A DNA stretch of 64,000 nt, taken from G965218495 sp965218495. GTDB taxonomy: Bacteria > Bacteroidota > Rhodothermia > Rhodothermales > Bin80. Below the pieces are notes generated by a model. The model did no database searches. It saw only the letters and a list, made by a program, of their open reading frames with translations, and had not been told where the DNA came from. Below are positions 18,423 through 27,358 of the stretch, piece by piece (position 1 is the first letter of the stretch; each line of letters opens with the position of its first letter). The position numbers and the translations under genes are program-made. Location of the stretch: the NCBI GenBank assembly GCA_965218495.1, contig OZ244626.1, forward strand, positions 1,488,001-1,552,000, in the 5' to 3' direction.

Positions 18423-19570
18423 GTGTTATGTCCCAGTAATACGCGACGTTAAACGTTGAATCTTACTGAAGATCGAGTCCGCCGTAGCAACCCAAACAAA
18501 CGGCGTCGCCTCCTCATTGTACGCTGCAATGAACTGCTCGATGGTCTGCTTTAACTGCTTTACGCTTGTAAACGAACCCCGTTTGATCGCGCGCCGACTG
18601 ATTAGACCAAACCACCGTTCAACCTGGTTCAGCCACGATGCGGAGGTAGGCGTGAAGTGAAGGTGGTAACGAGGCCGCTTGGACAGCCACGCCATAACTT
18701 TCGGATGCTTGTGCGTTGCGTAGTTGTCCAAGATCAAGTGCAGGTCCAGATCCTTCGGAGTTTCGCGCTCGAGCAGTCGCAAAAAGGAGAGAAACTCCTG
18801 ATGCCGATGCCGCGCCATGCATTTCCCAATTACCTTGCCCGTGGCTATGTTGAGTGCTGCGAACAGTGTAGTCGTGCCATGGCGGATGTAGTCATGGGTG
18901 TACCCCTCTACATAGCCCAGCCCCAATGGCAACGTGGGCTGGGAGCGGTTGAGTGCTTGTATTTGGCTCTTTTCGTCCACGCACAACACGATCGCGTGAT
19001 CGGGCGGGTTTAGGATATAGCCCGGTGATGTCGCGAACCTTTTCGATAAAGAAGGGATCGCTGGACAGCTTGAACGTCCTGCTGCGATGGGGTTTGAGCC
19101 CAAAGAGGGCAAACCAGCGCTGCACTGTGCTCTTAGACACGCCTTCGGCCTCGGCCATCAGGCGAACGCTCCAAGCATTCGCATGGGCGGGCTTCTGTTG
19201 CAGCGCACGATTAATCACCTGGGCCACTTTCTCGTCATCGTGCGTTCGGGGCCGTCCCGGACGCAGCTCGTCGTGGAGCCCTTGCAAGCCACGGTCCAAG
19301 AACCGGCTCCGCCATTTGCTTACGGTGGACGCGGATACTCCCAACGCAAGGGCAACCGCAGCATTGGTGTCCCCAGCCGCGCAGGCCAGAATGGTCTTCG
19401 CTCTTTGAACCATGCCGTGGGGCATAGTAGTGGATTTCGACAAGGCGACGAGCTGGTTTCGCTGCTCATTAGAGAGAACTAGGGGCGCAAGTTTTCTTCC
19501 GCGACGCATAGACTTCTGGCATGGATGGTGAAGTCATTAATATACGTCGCTTATTAATGGGACACAACAC
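18423..19570 (-). mobile_element. IS630-family insertion sequence
   Basis: The element is bounded by 27-bp terminal inverted repeats, 18423-18449 (GTGTTATGTCCCAGTAATAC...) and the complement of 19544-19570, which match at 24 of 27 positions. It is flanked by a TA on both sides (18421-18422 and 19571-19572), the target duplication characteristic of IS630/Tc1-mariner elements. It carries one transposase gene in two frames on the minus strand. The right-hand TA belongs to the stop codon of sbcB. The total length of 1148 bp is normal for the family. Confidence 0.93.
18426..19509 (-). pseudogene. IS630 transposase, split by a frameshift
   Basis: DDE transposase of the IS630 family. The first part (19509 downwards) begins MRRGRKLAPLVLSNEQRNQL and has two helix-turn-helix segments (VALALGVSASTVSKWRSRFL and VSKSTVQRWFALFGLKP). 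It leaves the frame after FFIEKVRDITGLY. The second part resumes as LNPPDHAIVLCVDEKSQIQAL, with the first catalytic Asp, then LHLILDNYATHKH (second Asp) and TPTSASWLNQVERWFGLI (Glu), ending at 18426. The switch lies near 19017 and needs a net +1 shift, i.e. skipping one C. Some IS630 members use programmed frameshifting, but no clear slippery run is present here, so I favour an inactivating one-base insertion. All catalytic residues are otherwise intact. Confidence 0.85.
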
Positions 19571-21003
19571 TAGTCCCCAAGCTTCGCCTGCAAACTCTTG
19601 CCGTACGCTTCCAAGTCGTCCAGCAGCTCCCGTTTGTGCTGGGCAAGCAGCGGATCCTGCCGTTTCGTCGCAATGTCCCGCGTATAGCGCTCAAATGCCG
19701 AAAGTCCTTCTTGATCTTTCTCCAGAAGGATCCTCCATCTACAGTGGTCGCGCCATCGCCTCGCATCTCTCCGGGATAGGGACCCCGGGAAGTTCCGCGC
19801 GCGGAACCTAAAAACCAGTTCCGGGAGCCGCTGGTCTTCGAATGGACTTCTTTCCCAGTAGCCACCTGGCTCAGCTGCAGACTTCAGAATGTCATCCAAC
19901 GTCTTCCGATCCCGATTACCGATGAATCGGTCGTATAGCGCCACATCGACGTCTTCATCATGCACTCTTTGCCAGCGCCGTTCGAAGGCTTTCTGCACGC
20001 GGCGCCCAAAGCCGAGGTTTTCTCGCAACAGCCTGTGGCGCTGCCGGAGCACGTCCGGGCTTAAGTTCACCCGCTCCAATGCGGCGACTGTCTTGGCCGC
20101 CACTGGCCCGCTGATGTCACAGCGGCGCACAAAAGGTGCAGCATTCAGCTTGATCTTGCAAAGCGCATTCGCGCCCACGCTTCCCGAAGTGAGCAGATCC
20201 TCGTCTGGAGTATCGAAGATGAGGCTGTGAGGGTCAAAAGACAGATCAAAAGCATAAATGCGCCCTTTGTCATCGGCGCAAAGCCTCGCCATTATCGTTG
20301 CATTCAGCCGCCGCCAAAGAACCGAGCCTGAGACGTACATAAAGGTGTCCTGTGTCTCGGCCGCTGTGGCACGCTTGTCCGTAAGGCGCAGGTACTCTTC
20401 AAACAGATCGGGATGCCTTTCCCTCATTAGCCTTGCCAGGCCCAACGTGGCCTGCACGTCCGAATGTGCCTGGTGCGGTGCCCACTGACGCACGTTATTC
20501 GCCCTTGCGAGATCAGCCAGCTTGAACGAAGGTCGACCGTCTTCTGCGCGGCACCACGCAAAGGACCCCCTACGGAACGCAAAGGCCATCCGAAACAGAT
20601 CTATGACGTCCCACCTCGCATTGCCATTGGCCCAATGCCAGCGGTACGGGTCCCGCAAGTTGCGGTAGAATAGGAATCGCACAACCTCGTGGTCGAACTT
20701 CATGGCGTTGAACCCAACCGCACACGTATTCTCCCGGGACAGAAGGCCGTGGATTTCGGTGGCAAACTCGTGTTCGGTCTTACCCAATGCCTCCGCCCTC
20801 TGGGGCGAAATGCCGTGAACCAAGCAGGCTCCGACTTCGGGCAGTTGGTCCAGTACCGGATGGCAGTACAAGAGCTGTTCGGGCTCTATCTCATTGAGCG
20901 CGTCGTCGGTACGCACCCCCGCGAATTGCACAGGTCTGGCCGAACGTGCACTTGCACCAAACGTCTCGAAGTCGTACCAGAAATACTGCATATGGGTTTT
21001 CAC
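19570..21003 (-). CDS. sbcB: Exodeoxyribonuclease I
   Basis: Degrades single-stranded DNA 3' to 5', acting in recombination and mismatch repair. The 477-residue protein matches E. coli ExoI in length (475). The DnaQ-type nuclease domain has YDFETFG (Asp11, Glu13), PVQFAGVRTD, GISPQRAEALGKTEHEF, VGFNAMKFDHEVVRFLFYRNL with the second Asp, ARWDVIDLFRMAFAF and, for the last catalytic His/Asp, HQAHSDVQATLGLARLM. The ExoI-type SH3-like and helical C-terminal domains follow. The stop codon at 19570-19572 is partly made from the IS630 end and its TA duplication. With the element removed the original TAG would be restored at the same place, so the protein is unaltered. A second possible start is the Met at residue 5. 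Confidence 0.95.
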   Translation of the reverse strand: MKTHMQYFWYDFETFGASARSARPVQFAGVRTDDALNEIEPEQLLYCHPVLDQLPEVGACLVHGISPQRAEALGKTEHEFATEIHGLLSRENTCAVGFNAMKFDHEVVRFLFYRNLRDPYRWHWANGNARWDVIDLFRMAFAFRRGSFAWCRAEDGRPSFKLADLARANNVRQWAPHQAHSDVQATLGLARLMRERHPDLFEEYLRLTDKRATAAETQDTFMYVSGSVLWRRLNATIMARLCADDKGRIYAFDLSFDPHSLIFDTPDEDLLTSGSVGANALCKIKLNAAPFVRRCDISGPVAAKTVAALERVNLSPDVLRQRHRLLRENLGFGRRVQKAFERRWQRVHDEDVDVALYDRFIGNRDRKTLDDILKSAAEPGGYWERSPFEDQRLPELVFRFRARNFPGSLSRRDARRWRDHCRWRILLEKDQEGLSAFERYTRDIATKRQDPLLAQHKRELLDDLEAYGKSLQAKLGD

Positions 21004-21201
21004 TACCGGACTGGCTCGTGTCCAGGCTTCTGCAAGCCGCCATATTAGCCTAAATAACCGAAGCCGTCAGATCCGCAAACTCCACAATCTGAACAAGCCG
21101 TGCACACGGTACTGCGACGCTTTCACGACGCTAGCTGAGCGACTGCCACGCCAGGTCAACGCAACTACCTGGCTCTCGCCGAGACGCGTTGAGCAGCTTT
21201 A

Positions 21202-22629
21202 CTACTCCGGTCTGCGCACGATGCCACCGGTGTAGGGCTGGTAGTCAAACACCCCATCCTGCCCGATCGCGCGCGGATCGCCGGATTCGTGCAGCACTCC
21301 CATCAGCTTATTCCATAGAGCCGGCTTGGCGTCGGCGTATGCTGGATCCAGGGACACGTTGACCAGCTGATGCGGGTCTGCTGCGAGGTCGTACAACTCT
21401 TCACCAGGCCGCTTGGCAAACGAAAGGTTGAACAGCATTTCGTAGTCATCAGCGCCTTCAACCATAAAGTGCTTGGTCGGGCTGGCGTCGATGTCGCTGT
21501 ACCACGCTCCATGCCGAAAAGCACTTTCATCGTTTGGCGTACCACTTGGCCAACGCTCCGGCGCAAAGTTGTGGATATACAGGAAGTCGTCCGTGCGCAC
21601 GGCGCGCATCGGATAGCCGCCCCCGATGGGACTCTCTTGGGCTGGCGTATGCCGCTCTCTGCCAAAGTACGTAGCGCTGCGCGTGGAGTCGATCCGACCG
21701 GTAGACGCAGCCGTCAGCTGGGGGAGCAAACTCTTGCCCGTCATGACATCTGGCACGGGCACTCCGGCTATCTCGAGAAATGTGGGTGCCAGATCAGTCA
21801 AACTCACGAGGTCGGACACGTAGCGGCCGCCAGGGAAGTCACCGGGTAGCCGGACGATGAGCGGCACGCGGACACCCAGGTCATAGAGGTTGCCTTTCGC
21901 GCGCGGAAAAGGCATGCCGTTATCGCTCGTGATCACAACCATGGTCCGGTCCAATTCACCAGCTTCGGATACTATGTCCAAGAGCTCTCCCAGTTCGCGG
22001 TCTATGCGCTGTACCTCAAAGTAGTAGTCCGCGATGTCACTGCGCACCTCCGGGACATCTGGAAATGCTGCAGGCACCGCAACACTGTCCAGCTGGATGC
22101 CGCTGCGTGCGCCCGAGCCCGGCTCATACTCCCGGTGCGGATCATGCGTACCAAACCAAAAGCTGAAAGGCTGCCCGGCGTCCCGTGCTGCAAGAAACGC
22201 TTCAAAGGACTCGTAGCGGTCTCCAGCGGAGTTGCGCGGCCGGTCTCCTAGCCGACCTGGTCCCCATCCTTTTCGCATGTACCCTACGTGGTACCCGGAT
22301 TCTTCCAGCAGATCAGTGTATACCGGATGCCGTGCGGCGAGCGGCCCGTACAGGTTGCCGCCCTCGCCGAGCCGCCAAAACCACTGTCCGGTCAGCACCG
22401 AAGCGCGCGATGGCGTGCATGAAGGCGACGACACATATGCGTGTTCAAACACCACCCCATCCAGGGCCATGCGATCCATGTTGGGCGTTGCCACCACGCC
22501 GTTGCCGTACGCGCCAACATGCAGCCAACTCCAGTCGTCGGCCATGACAAAAAGGATATTTGGGCGTTCCTCTCGCGGGGAGGCCCCGAAAAGCAGGGGG
22601 AAAACCGCCAGGACAAATAGGCACCTCAT
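21202..22629 (-). CDS. Secreted type I sulfatase (heparan N-sulfatase-like)
   Basis: Hydrolyses sulfate esters or sulfamates, probably on sulfated glycans, after export. The 475-residue protein has a signal peptide (MRCLFVLAVFPLLFGAS), the metal-binding RPNILFVMADDWSW, and the modification motif SPSCTPSRASVLTGQ in which Cys71 would be converted to formylglycine. Also present are GKG-like substrate-site residues in SGYHVGYMRKGWGPGR, and TMVVITSDNGMPFPRAKGNLYDLGVRVPLIVRLPG with the Asp-Asn metal ligands and basic residue. The overall layout resembles the SGSH/N-sulfoglucosamine sulfohydrolase subgroup. It is transcribed divergently from glnN with 155 bp between them. A sulfatase-maturing enzyme would be needed from elsewhere in the genome. 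Confidence 0.9.
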   Translation of the reverse strand: MRCLFVLAVFPLLFGASPREERPNILFVMADDWSWLHVGAYGNGVVATPNMDRMALDGVVFEHAYVSSPSCTPSRASVLTGQWFWRLGEGGNLYGPLAARHPVYTDLLEESGYHVGYMRKGWGPGRLGDRPRNSAGDRYESFEAFLAARDAGQPFSFWFGTHDPHREYEPGSGARSGIQLDSVAVPAAFPDVPEVRSDIADYYFEVQRIDRELGELLDIVSEAGELDRTMVVITSDNGMPFPRAKGNLYDLGVRVPLIVRLPGDFPGGRYVSDLVSLTDLAPTFLEIAGVPVPDVMTGKSLLPQLTAASTGRIDSTRSATYFGRERHTPAQESPIGGGYPMRAVRTDDFLYIHNFAPERWPSGTPNDESAFRHGAWYSDIDASPTKHFMVEGADDYEMLFNLSFAKRPGEELYDLAADPHQLVNVSLDPAYADAKPALWNKLMGVLHESGDPRAIGQDGVFDYQPYTGGIVRRPE

Positions 22630-22784
22630 TATTTTAGGCTGTGATGGCTGGATGCACGGATTGGACAGGTAAATATACTATGAGAGTTTACTGTCAAATG
22701 CCCTCTTGGGTGCCCGAACTCCGAAGAAAAAAAGTTATTTTCCCCGCAGTTTGACCTCCACTGCCACATAAGCCTTTTGCACCC

Positions 22785-24953
22785 ATGAGCATCACCTCTT
22801 TTCATCATCACATAGCCGCAGTCACGAAGGAGCGGAGCAGCGACCAAGCCTCAATTGATCCGCCGGACTTGGAGGCAAGCTTCGGAACACGGACCTTCGG
22901 TCCCGTGGAAATGCGGAAGCGCTTGCCCAAGCAGGTCTACAATACCATGATGGCCGCCATGGAAAAGGGTGCGGCATGGGACTCGAGTGTAGCGGACATC
23001 GTTGCGCAGGCCATGAAAGAATGGGCCCTGGAGCATGGTGCCACGCACTTTGCACATTGGTTCCAGCCCCTTACCGGAGGTACGGCCGCAAAGCACGACA
23101 GCTTCCTGAACCCCATGGGAGGAGGTAAGGTAGTAACTAGGCTCTCCGGCAGCGAGCTCATTCAGGGCGAGCCGGACGCCTCCAGCTTTCCCAGCGGCGG
23201 CCTGCGGTCTACGCACGTGGCCCGCGGATATACCGCCTGGGACCCCACCTCTCCTGCCTTCCTGTCAAGGAATCGCAACGGTTGCTACCTCGCTATTCCG
23301 ACCGCATTCGTGTCATGGACCGGCGAAGCCTTGGACCATAAGACACCCCTGCTGCGCTCGATTGATGCGCTGGACGAGCAAGCGCGCAAAGTGCTGCGGT
23401 TCTTCGGCGTTGAAGCAGAGCGCGTGTATTCCACCGTTGGAACGGAGCAGGAGTACTTCATGATTGACGAGGAATTCTACTTTCGTCGCCCGGACCTGGT
23501 GAACTGCGGACGAACCCTTGTCGGTGCCAATCCGCCAAGAGGTCAGCAGCTGGACGATCACTATTTCGGGGATATCGAAGACCGCGTGCTTGCGTGCATG
23601 CTTGCCGCGGAAAAGGAGCTATACCTCCTCGGCATTCCCGCCAAGACGCGCCACAATGAGGTTGCTCCCGGCCAGTACGAGGTAGCACCGGTCTTTGAAG
23701 ACTCCAACCGCGGGACCGATCATCAGCAGCTGACTATGCGTACGCTGGAGCGTACGGCTCGTGACCAAGGCTTGGTGTGCCTGTTGCACGAGAAGCCATT
23801 CGCCGGAATCAATGGCTCAGGAAAGCACAACAACTGGTCTTTAAGCACGGACACGGGCACCAACCTGCTGGAGCCGGGTCGGACCCCGCATTCCAATGCA
23901 CAGTTCATGTTTTTCTGCACAGCCGTGATTCGTTCAGTGTACAAGCATCAGGACTTGCTCAGGATTTCGGTCGCTTCAGCGGCCAATGACCACCGCCTTG
24001 GGGCAAACGAAGCGCCACCGGCCATCATGAGCATCTTCTTGGGCGAGCAGCTCACTGACATCTATGGTCAGCTAGCCGAAGGGCCGGCTACCAGCAGCAA
24101 GCGCGGCTCGAAAATGTTCTTGGGTGTCACCGGCCTGCCCACACTTCCGATTCACGCAGGAGACCGTAATCGCACGTCGCCCTTTGCCTTTACTGGCAAC
24201 AAGTTTGAATTCAGGGCAGTCGGCTCTAGCCAGTCGGTGGCCTTCCCCAACGTGGTTCTAAACGTCACGATGGCAGAGTCGCTGGATGCTATGGGGCAGG
24301 CCTTGCAAGAGGCGCTGGACGGCAAAGACCACACGGATAAAGGGGTTTTAGCGGACGCTGTTACGAAGGTGGTCCGCGGCGTCATGGCCGAGGCGCGACC
24401 CATCCTTTTTGAGGGTGACAACTATAGCGAAGATTGGCACAAAGAAGCGGAAAGTCGTGGCCTGCTCAACCTGCGCACCACGGTTGATGCACTCGAAAGG
24501 ATGACAGATGCCAAGAACATCGACCTTTTCGAGCGCTACCATGTCCTAAGTGAGCGTGAATACAGGGCACGCCAGGAGGTTTGGCTTGAGCAGTACGAAA
24601 TGAATGTCGACATCGAGGCGGAAACCTTGGATTCAATCGCACGCACCTTGGTGTTGCCGGCAGCGATCGAGTACCTGAATGAAATTGCTGCGTCTGGTAT
24701 CAGCACCTACGGCCTGGACGCGACAAAAGATGAGGTAATTGGCTACTGCAACCAGCTCCGGGAGGGTATCGAGGCACTAGCCGAAGCAATGAGCCATCAT
24801 GGCGGCGACTCCTTTGAAAACGCTCGCTGCCGCAGAGACCATGTGATCCCGGCAATGGATAAGGTTCGTGAGGCCTGCGATGCGCTGGAAACGGTGGTGC
24901 CTACACGCCTGTGGGCACTTCCGACCTACCGCGACATGCTATTCGTCAAATAG
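22785..24953 (+). CDS. glnN: Glutamine synthetase, type III
   Basis: ATP-dependent synthesis of glutamine from glutamate and ammonia; type III enzymes are large dodecamers found in Bacteroidota and cyanobacteria. The 722-residue protein has the type III N-terminal region (FGTRTFGPVEMRKRLPKQVY), THFAHWFQPLTGGTAAKHDSF, GTEQEYFMID (metal-binding Glu residues), PAKTRHNEVAPGQYEVAPVF, NGSGKHNNWSLST with the catalytic-site His, NDHRLGANEAPPAIMSIFLG, and RNRTSPFAFTGNKFEFRAVGSSQS near the active-site end. The length matches the type III class (about 700-730) and not types I or II (350-470). The region upstream to the divergent sulfatase is AT-rich and holds both promoters, but no NtcA-like or other operator could be defined. 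Confidence 0.97.
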   Translation: MSITSFHHHIAAVTKERSSDQASIDPPDLEASFGTRTFGPVEMRKRLPKQVYNTMMAAMEKGAAWDSSVADIVAQAMKEWALEHGATHFAHWFQPLTGGTAAKHDSFLNPMGGGKVVTRLSGSELIQGEPDASSFPSGGLRSTHVARGYTAWDPTSPAFLSRNRNGCYLAIPTAFVSWTGEALDHKTPLLRSIDALDEQARKVLRFFGVEAERVYSTVGTEQEYFMIDEEFYFRRPDLVNCGRTLVGANPPRGQQLDDHYFGDIEDRVLACMLAAEKELYLLGIPAKTRHNEVAPGQYEVAPVFEDSNRGTDHQQLTMRTLERTARDQGLVCLLHEKPFAGINGSGKHNNWSLSTDTGTNLLEPGRTPHSNAQFMFFCTAVIRSVYKHQDLLRISVASAANDHRLGANEAPPAIMSIFLGEQLTDIYGQLAEGPATSSKRGSKMFLGVTGLPTLPIHAGDRNRTSPFAFTGNKFEFRAVGSSQSVAFPNVVLNVTMAESLDAMGQALQEALDGKDHTDKGVLADAVTKVVRGVMAEARPILFEGDNYSEDWHKEAESRGLLNLRTTVDALERMTDAKNIDLFERYHVLSEREYRARQEVWLEQYEMNVDIEAETLDSIARTLVLPAAIEYLNEIAASGISTYGLDATKDEVIGYCNQLREGIEALAEAMSHHGGDSFENARCRRDHVIPAMDKVREACDALETVVPTRLWALPTYRDMLFVK

Positions 24954-24997
24954 GACTTACTGCAGTACTTCTGGTAGACAGGAGCTCTGCTGCTGTT

Positions 24998-25678
24998 CTA
25001 GTGGTTTGGCGGCTCATGCCACCCTGAGACCTCCAGTAGCTCTTTGCGGCGGATGTCGGGTACCGTAGCGGCATCGGCCGGGTACCCAACGGGAAAAAGC
25101 ACAAAGGGACGCTCGTTCTGCGGGCGTCTCAGGATTGAGTTCAAAAAGCGCATGGGGCTGGGCGTGTGCGTAAGCGTCACAAGGCCCATATTGTGCAGTG
25201 CGGCGATAAAAAGCCCACACGCAATTCCGCAGCTTTCCTGGACGTAGTAATTCTTGCGCTTTTTGGCGCCTGGGCCGTAGCCGTAGATTTCTGCGAAGCA
25301 GACGACTATCCAGGGTGCGATTTCCAGAAAGGGCTTATGCCAGTCTGTCCCAAGAGGCGCCAGAGCCTCCAGCCATTCTGGAGACATGCGGCCATGATAG
25401 CTTTCGTGCTCTTCCGATTCCGCAGCAATCCGGATCTCCCGCTTTAGGTCAGGATCGCTTACGGCCACAAACTGCCAAGGCTGGCGATGCGCTCCGCTGG
25501 GCGCCGTCCCGGCGGTAAGAATAGCTTTTTCGATAAGTGTCCTTTGAACAGGCCGGTCGCTGAAGCCCCGAACCGACCTTCGGGCATTCATCAGCCTGTA
25601 AAAGTCATCAGCACGAGTACGCATCTCCGGCAGCGGCCGCTCGCGGTACTCCAGTGGGATCTGCGGGTACTGGGTCAT
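24998..25678 (-). CDS. Nitroreductase-fold flavoprotein, iodotyrosine deiodinase-like
   Basis: FMN-dependent oxidoreductase of 226 residues. The N-terminal FYRLMNARRSVRGFSDRPV carries the Arg/Ser residues that bind the FMN phosphate (R-R-S-V-R), followed by LTAGTAPSGAHRQPWQFVAVSD and the C-terminal LVTLTHTPSPMRFLNSILRRPQNERPFVLFPVGYPA. The last segment (THTPSPMxFL...RPxNE) is the form found in iodotyrosine deiodinase and its bacterial homologues rather than in NfsB-type nitroreductases. The family can remove halogens from halotyrosines, but substrate cannot be read from sequence. It converges on glnN (44 bp between stop codons) and is not obviously in an operon. Confidence 0.88.
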   Translation of the reverse strand: MTQYPQIPLEYRERPLPEMRTRADDFYRLMNARRSVRGFSDRPVQRTLIEKAILTAGTAPSGAHRQPWQFVAVSDPDLKREIRIAAESEEHESYHGRMSPEWLEALAPLGTDWHKPFLEIAPWIVVCFAEIYGYGPGAKKRKNYYVQESCGIACGLFIAALHNMGLVTLTHTPSPMRFLNSILRRPQNERPFVLFPVGYPADAATVPDIRRKELLEVSGWHEPPNH

Positions 25679-25819
25679 TGCACGAATTACGTTTTGGTGC
25701 TAGGACATCCATGGTTCGCAGCGCCATACTGAGGCGCCTCTGCAGATATGGAGCGCGGGAGTCCGACGTCGCGCTGTGTTCCGCAGCCGGTGGTAGCAGG
25801 CACACCATCTTTGGGCTGC

Positions 25820-27358
25820 TTAAGGGGACAACCGGCCAAGCAGGCGTGGAAAGGGGATGGTTTCGCGGATATGGTCAAGGTGACAGATCCAGGACACCGT
25901 TCGCTCGAGCCCGAGCCCAAAGCCAGCGTGTGGCACGGAGCCATAGCGGCGCAGGTCGAAGTACCACTCGAAAGCGTCCCGTGGCAGTCCATGGTCGTCA
26001 ATCTGGCGCTGCAGGAAGGCCAGGTCTGTAGCACGCTCCCCGCCCCCGATCACCTCGCCATACCCTTCCGGCGCGAGCACGTCCATGCCCAGCGCCAATC
26101 GATCATCCTCCGGGTCGCGCTTCATGTAAAAGGCCTTGACCGGCGCAGGGTACCGGTGAATGATGATCGGCCGATCAAAATGCCACGTGAGCAGCGTTTC
26201 GTCGCTGCCGCCGAAATCCCTGCCCCATTCAAAGTGTCGCGCCGACGATGCCCACATCGGGAAGTTTCGGAGCTCTTCTTCGATTTCATCCACGCGCTGG
26301 TTGATATCAATCCTGCGCGCATCCATGCGGCGCCGCTTCCACTGCTTTACCTGACCATACTGCTTCTTGATTTGCGCCTGCTCCTTCTCCAATTCCACCC
26401 GCTCTTTGCGCAGGAGATCGGTGCGTTGTTGCAAAAGGTCACGCGTCTTGTCGCTTCTTAACAGGCCCACCGCCTCCGTATAGGTTAGCCGTGGAAATGG
26501 CCCTTTGACCCTTTCCAGCGGCGCGGCATCCCTACCGAGCGCCGCTAGCTCTACCTGACAGTCACGAAGCACATCATCGACAATGCGTACGATGAAGTCT
26601 TCCGCCAAGTCCATGTTCATCTCCAGATCATAGAAGGCCATCTCCGGCTCTATCATCCAGAATTCGGTCAGATGACGACGCGTCTTTGACTTCTCCGCGC
26701 GGAAAGTAGGCCCGAATGTGTAGATCTTTCCAAACGCCATCGCCATGACCTCTCCGTGAAGTTGCCCGCTCTGCGTTAGGTATGCAGGCGAGCCGAAATA
26801 GTCGATTTCAAACAGCGTACTCGTACCCTCAACCGCATTTCCGGTCAGGATTGGGGCATCCATCTGCACAAACCCACGCTCCTGGTAAAACTCGTGGATG
26901 GACATTATCAGGCGGTTGCGAATGCGCAGCACGGCCCACTGGCGACGGCTGCGCAGCCAAAGGTGCCGCCGGTCCATCAAAAACTCCACGCCGTGCGCCT
27001 TCGGCGTGATCGGGAACTCTTCGGCCAGACTGATGAGCTCGGCCTGCGCTACCTGCACCTCGACGCCCCCTATCTGGCGCATGTGTGCGACAACAAGGCC
27101 TTTGAGCCAAAGTGCGCTCTCCTGCGTTGCCTGAGACGCGGCAACCCACGAAGGTTCATCCACCTCGCGCCTAGACATCACGCACTGAACGACCCCACTT
27201 CCGTCCCTGAGCTCCAGAAAAAGCAGGTCCTTCGAGGCGCGCTTGTTATGCAGCCATCCCTGCAGCGTTACCGTGCTGCCTACGTGTTTTGCGAGCGTTT
27301 CAACCGAGGCTGCCGTTCTGTCCACTAGAATCGTGTGCTTCTCAGCTCCGTTTGCCAC
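25820..27358 (-). CDS. asnS: Asparaginyl-tRNA synthetase with an inserted helical segment
   Basis: Class IIb aminoacyl-tRNA synthetase attaching asparagine to tRNA-Asn. The anticodon-binding OB fold (residues about 25-115; TVTLQGWLHNKRASKDLLFLELRDG) is followed by the catalytic core: motif 1 near IHEFYQERGFVQMDAPILTG, motif 2 FRAEKSKTRRHLTEFWMIEPE (219-239), and motif 3 AGFGLGLERTVSWICHLDHIRE (478-499). SGQLHGEVMAMAFGKIYTFGPTFRAEKS is the amino-acid binding loop. Residues about 303-365 form a charged, Lys/Glu-rich probable coiled coil (RKERVELEKEQAQIKKQYGQ) absent from E. coli AsnS, making the protein 512 rather than about 466 residues. The start overlaps the 3' end of the GWxTD gene by 34 bp, indicating cotranscription. 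Confidence 0.96.
   Translation of the reverse strand: MANGAEKHTILVDRTAASVETLAKHVGSTVTLQGWLHNKRASKDLLFLELRDGSGVVQCVMSRREVDEPSWVAASQATQESALWLKGLVVAHMRQIGGVEVQVAQAELISLAEEFPITPKAHGVEFLMDRRHLWLRSRRQWAVLRIRNRLIMSIHEFYQERGFVQMDAPILTGNAVEGTSTLFEIDYFGSPAYLTQSGQLHGEVMAMAFGKIYTFGPTFRAEKSKTRRHLTEFWMIEPEMAFYDLEMNMDLAEDFIVRIVDDVLRDCQVELAALGRDAAPLERVKGPFPRLTYTEAVGLLRSDKTRDLLQQRTDLLRKERVELEKEQAQIKKQYGQVKQWKRRRMDARRIDINQRVDEIEEELRNFPMWASSARHFEWGRDFGGSDETLLTWHFDRPIIIHRYPAPVKAFYMKRDPEDDRLALGMDVLAPEGYGEVIGGGERATDLAFLQRQIDDHGLPRDAFEWYFDLRRYGSVPHAGFGLGLERTVSWICHLDHIRETIPFPRLLGRLSP

Noticed and set aside
19005..19025. Programmed frameshifting in the IS630 transposase
   Set aside because: A net +1 shift is required and no slippery homopolymer or evident stimulatory structure was seen, so an inactivating base insertion is preferred. 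Not excluded.
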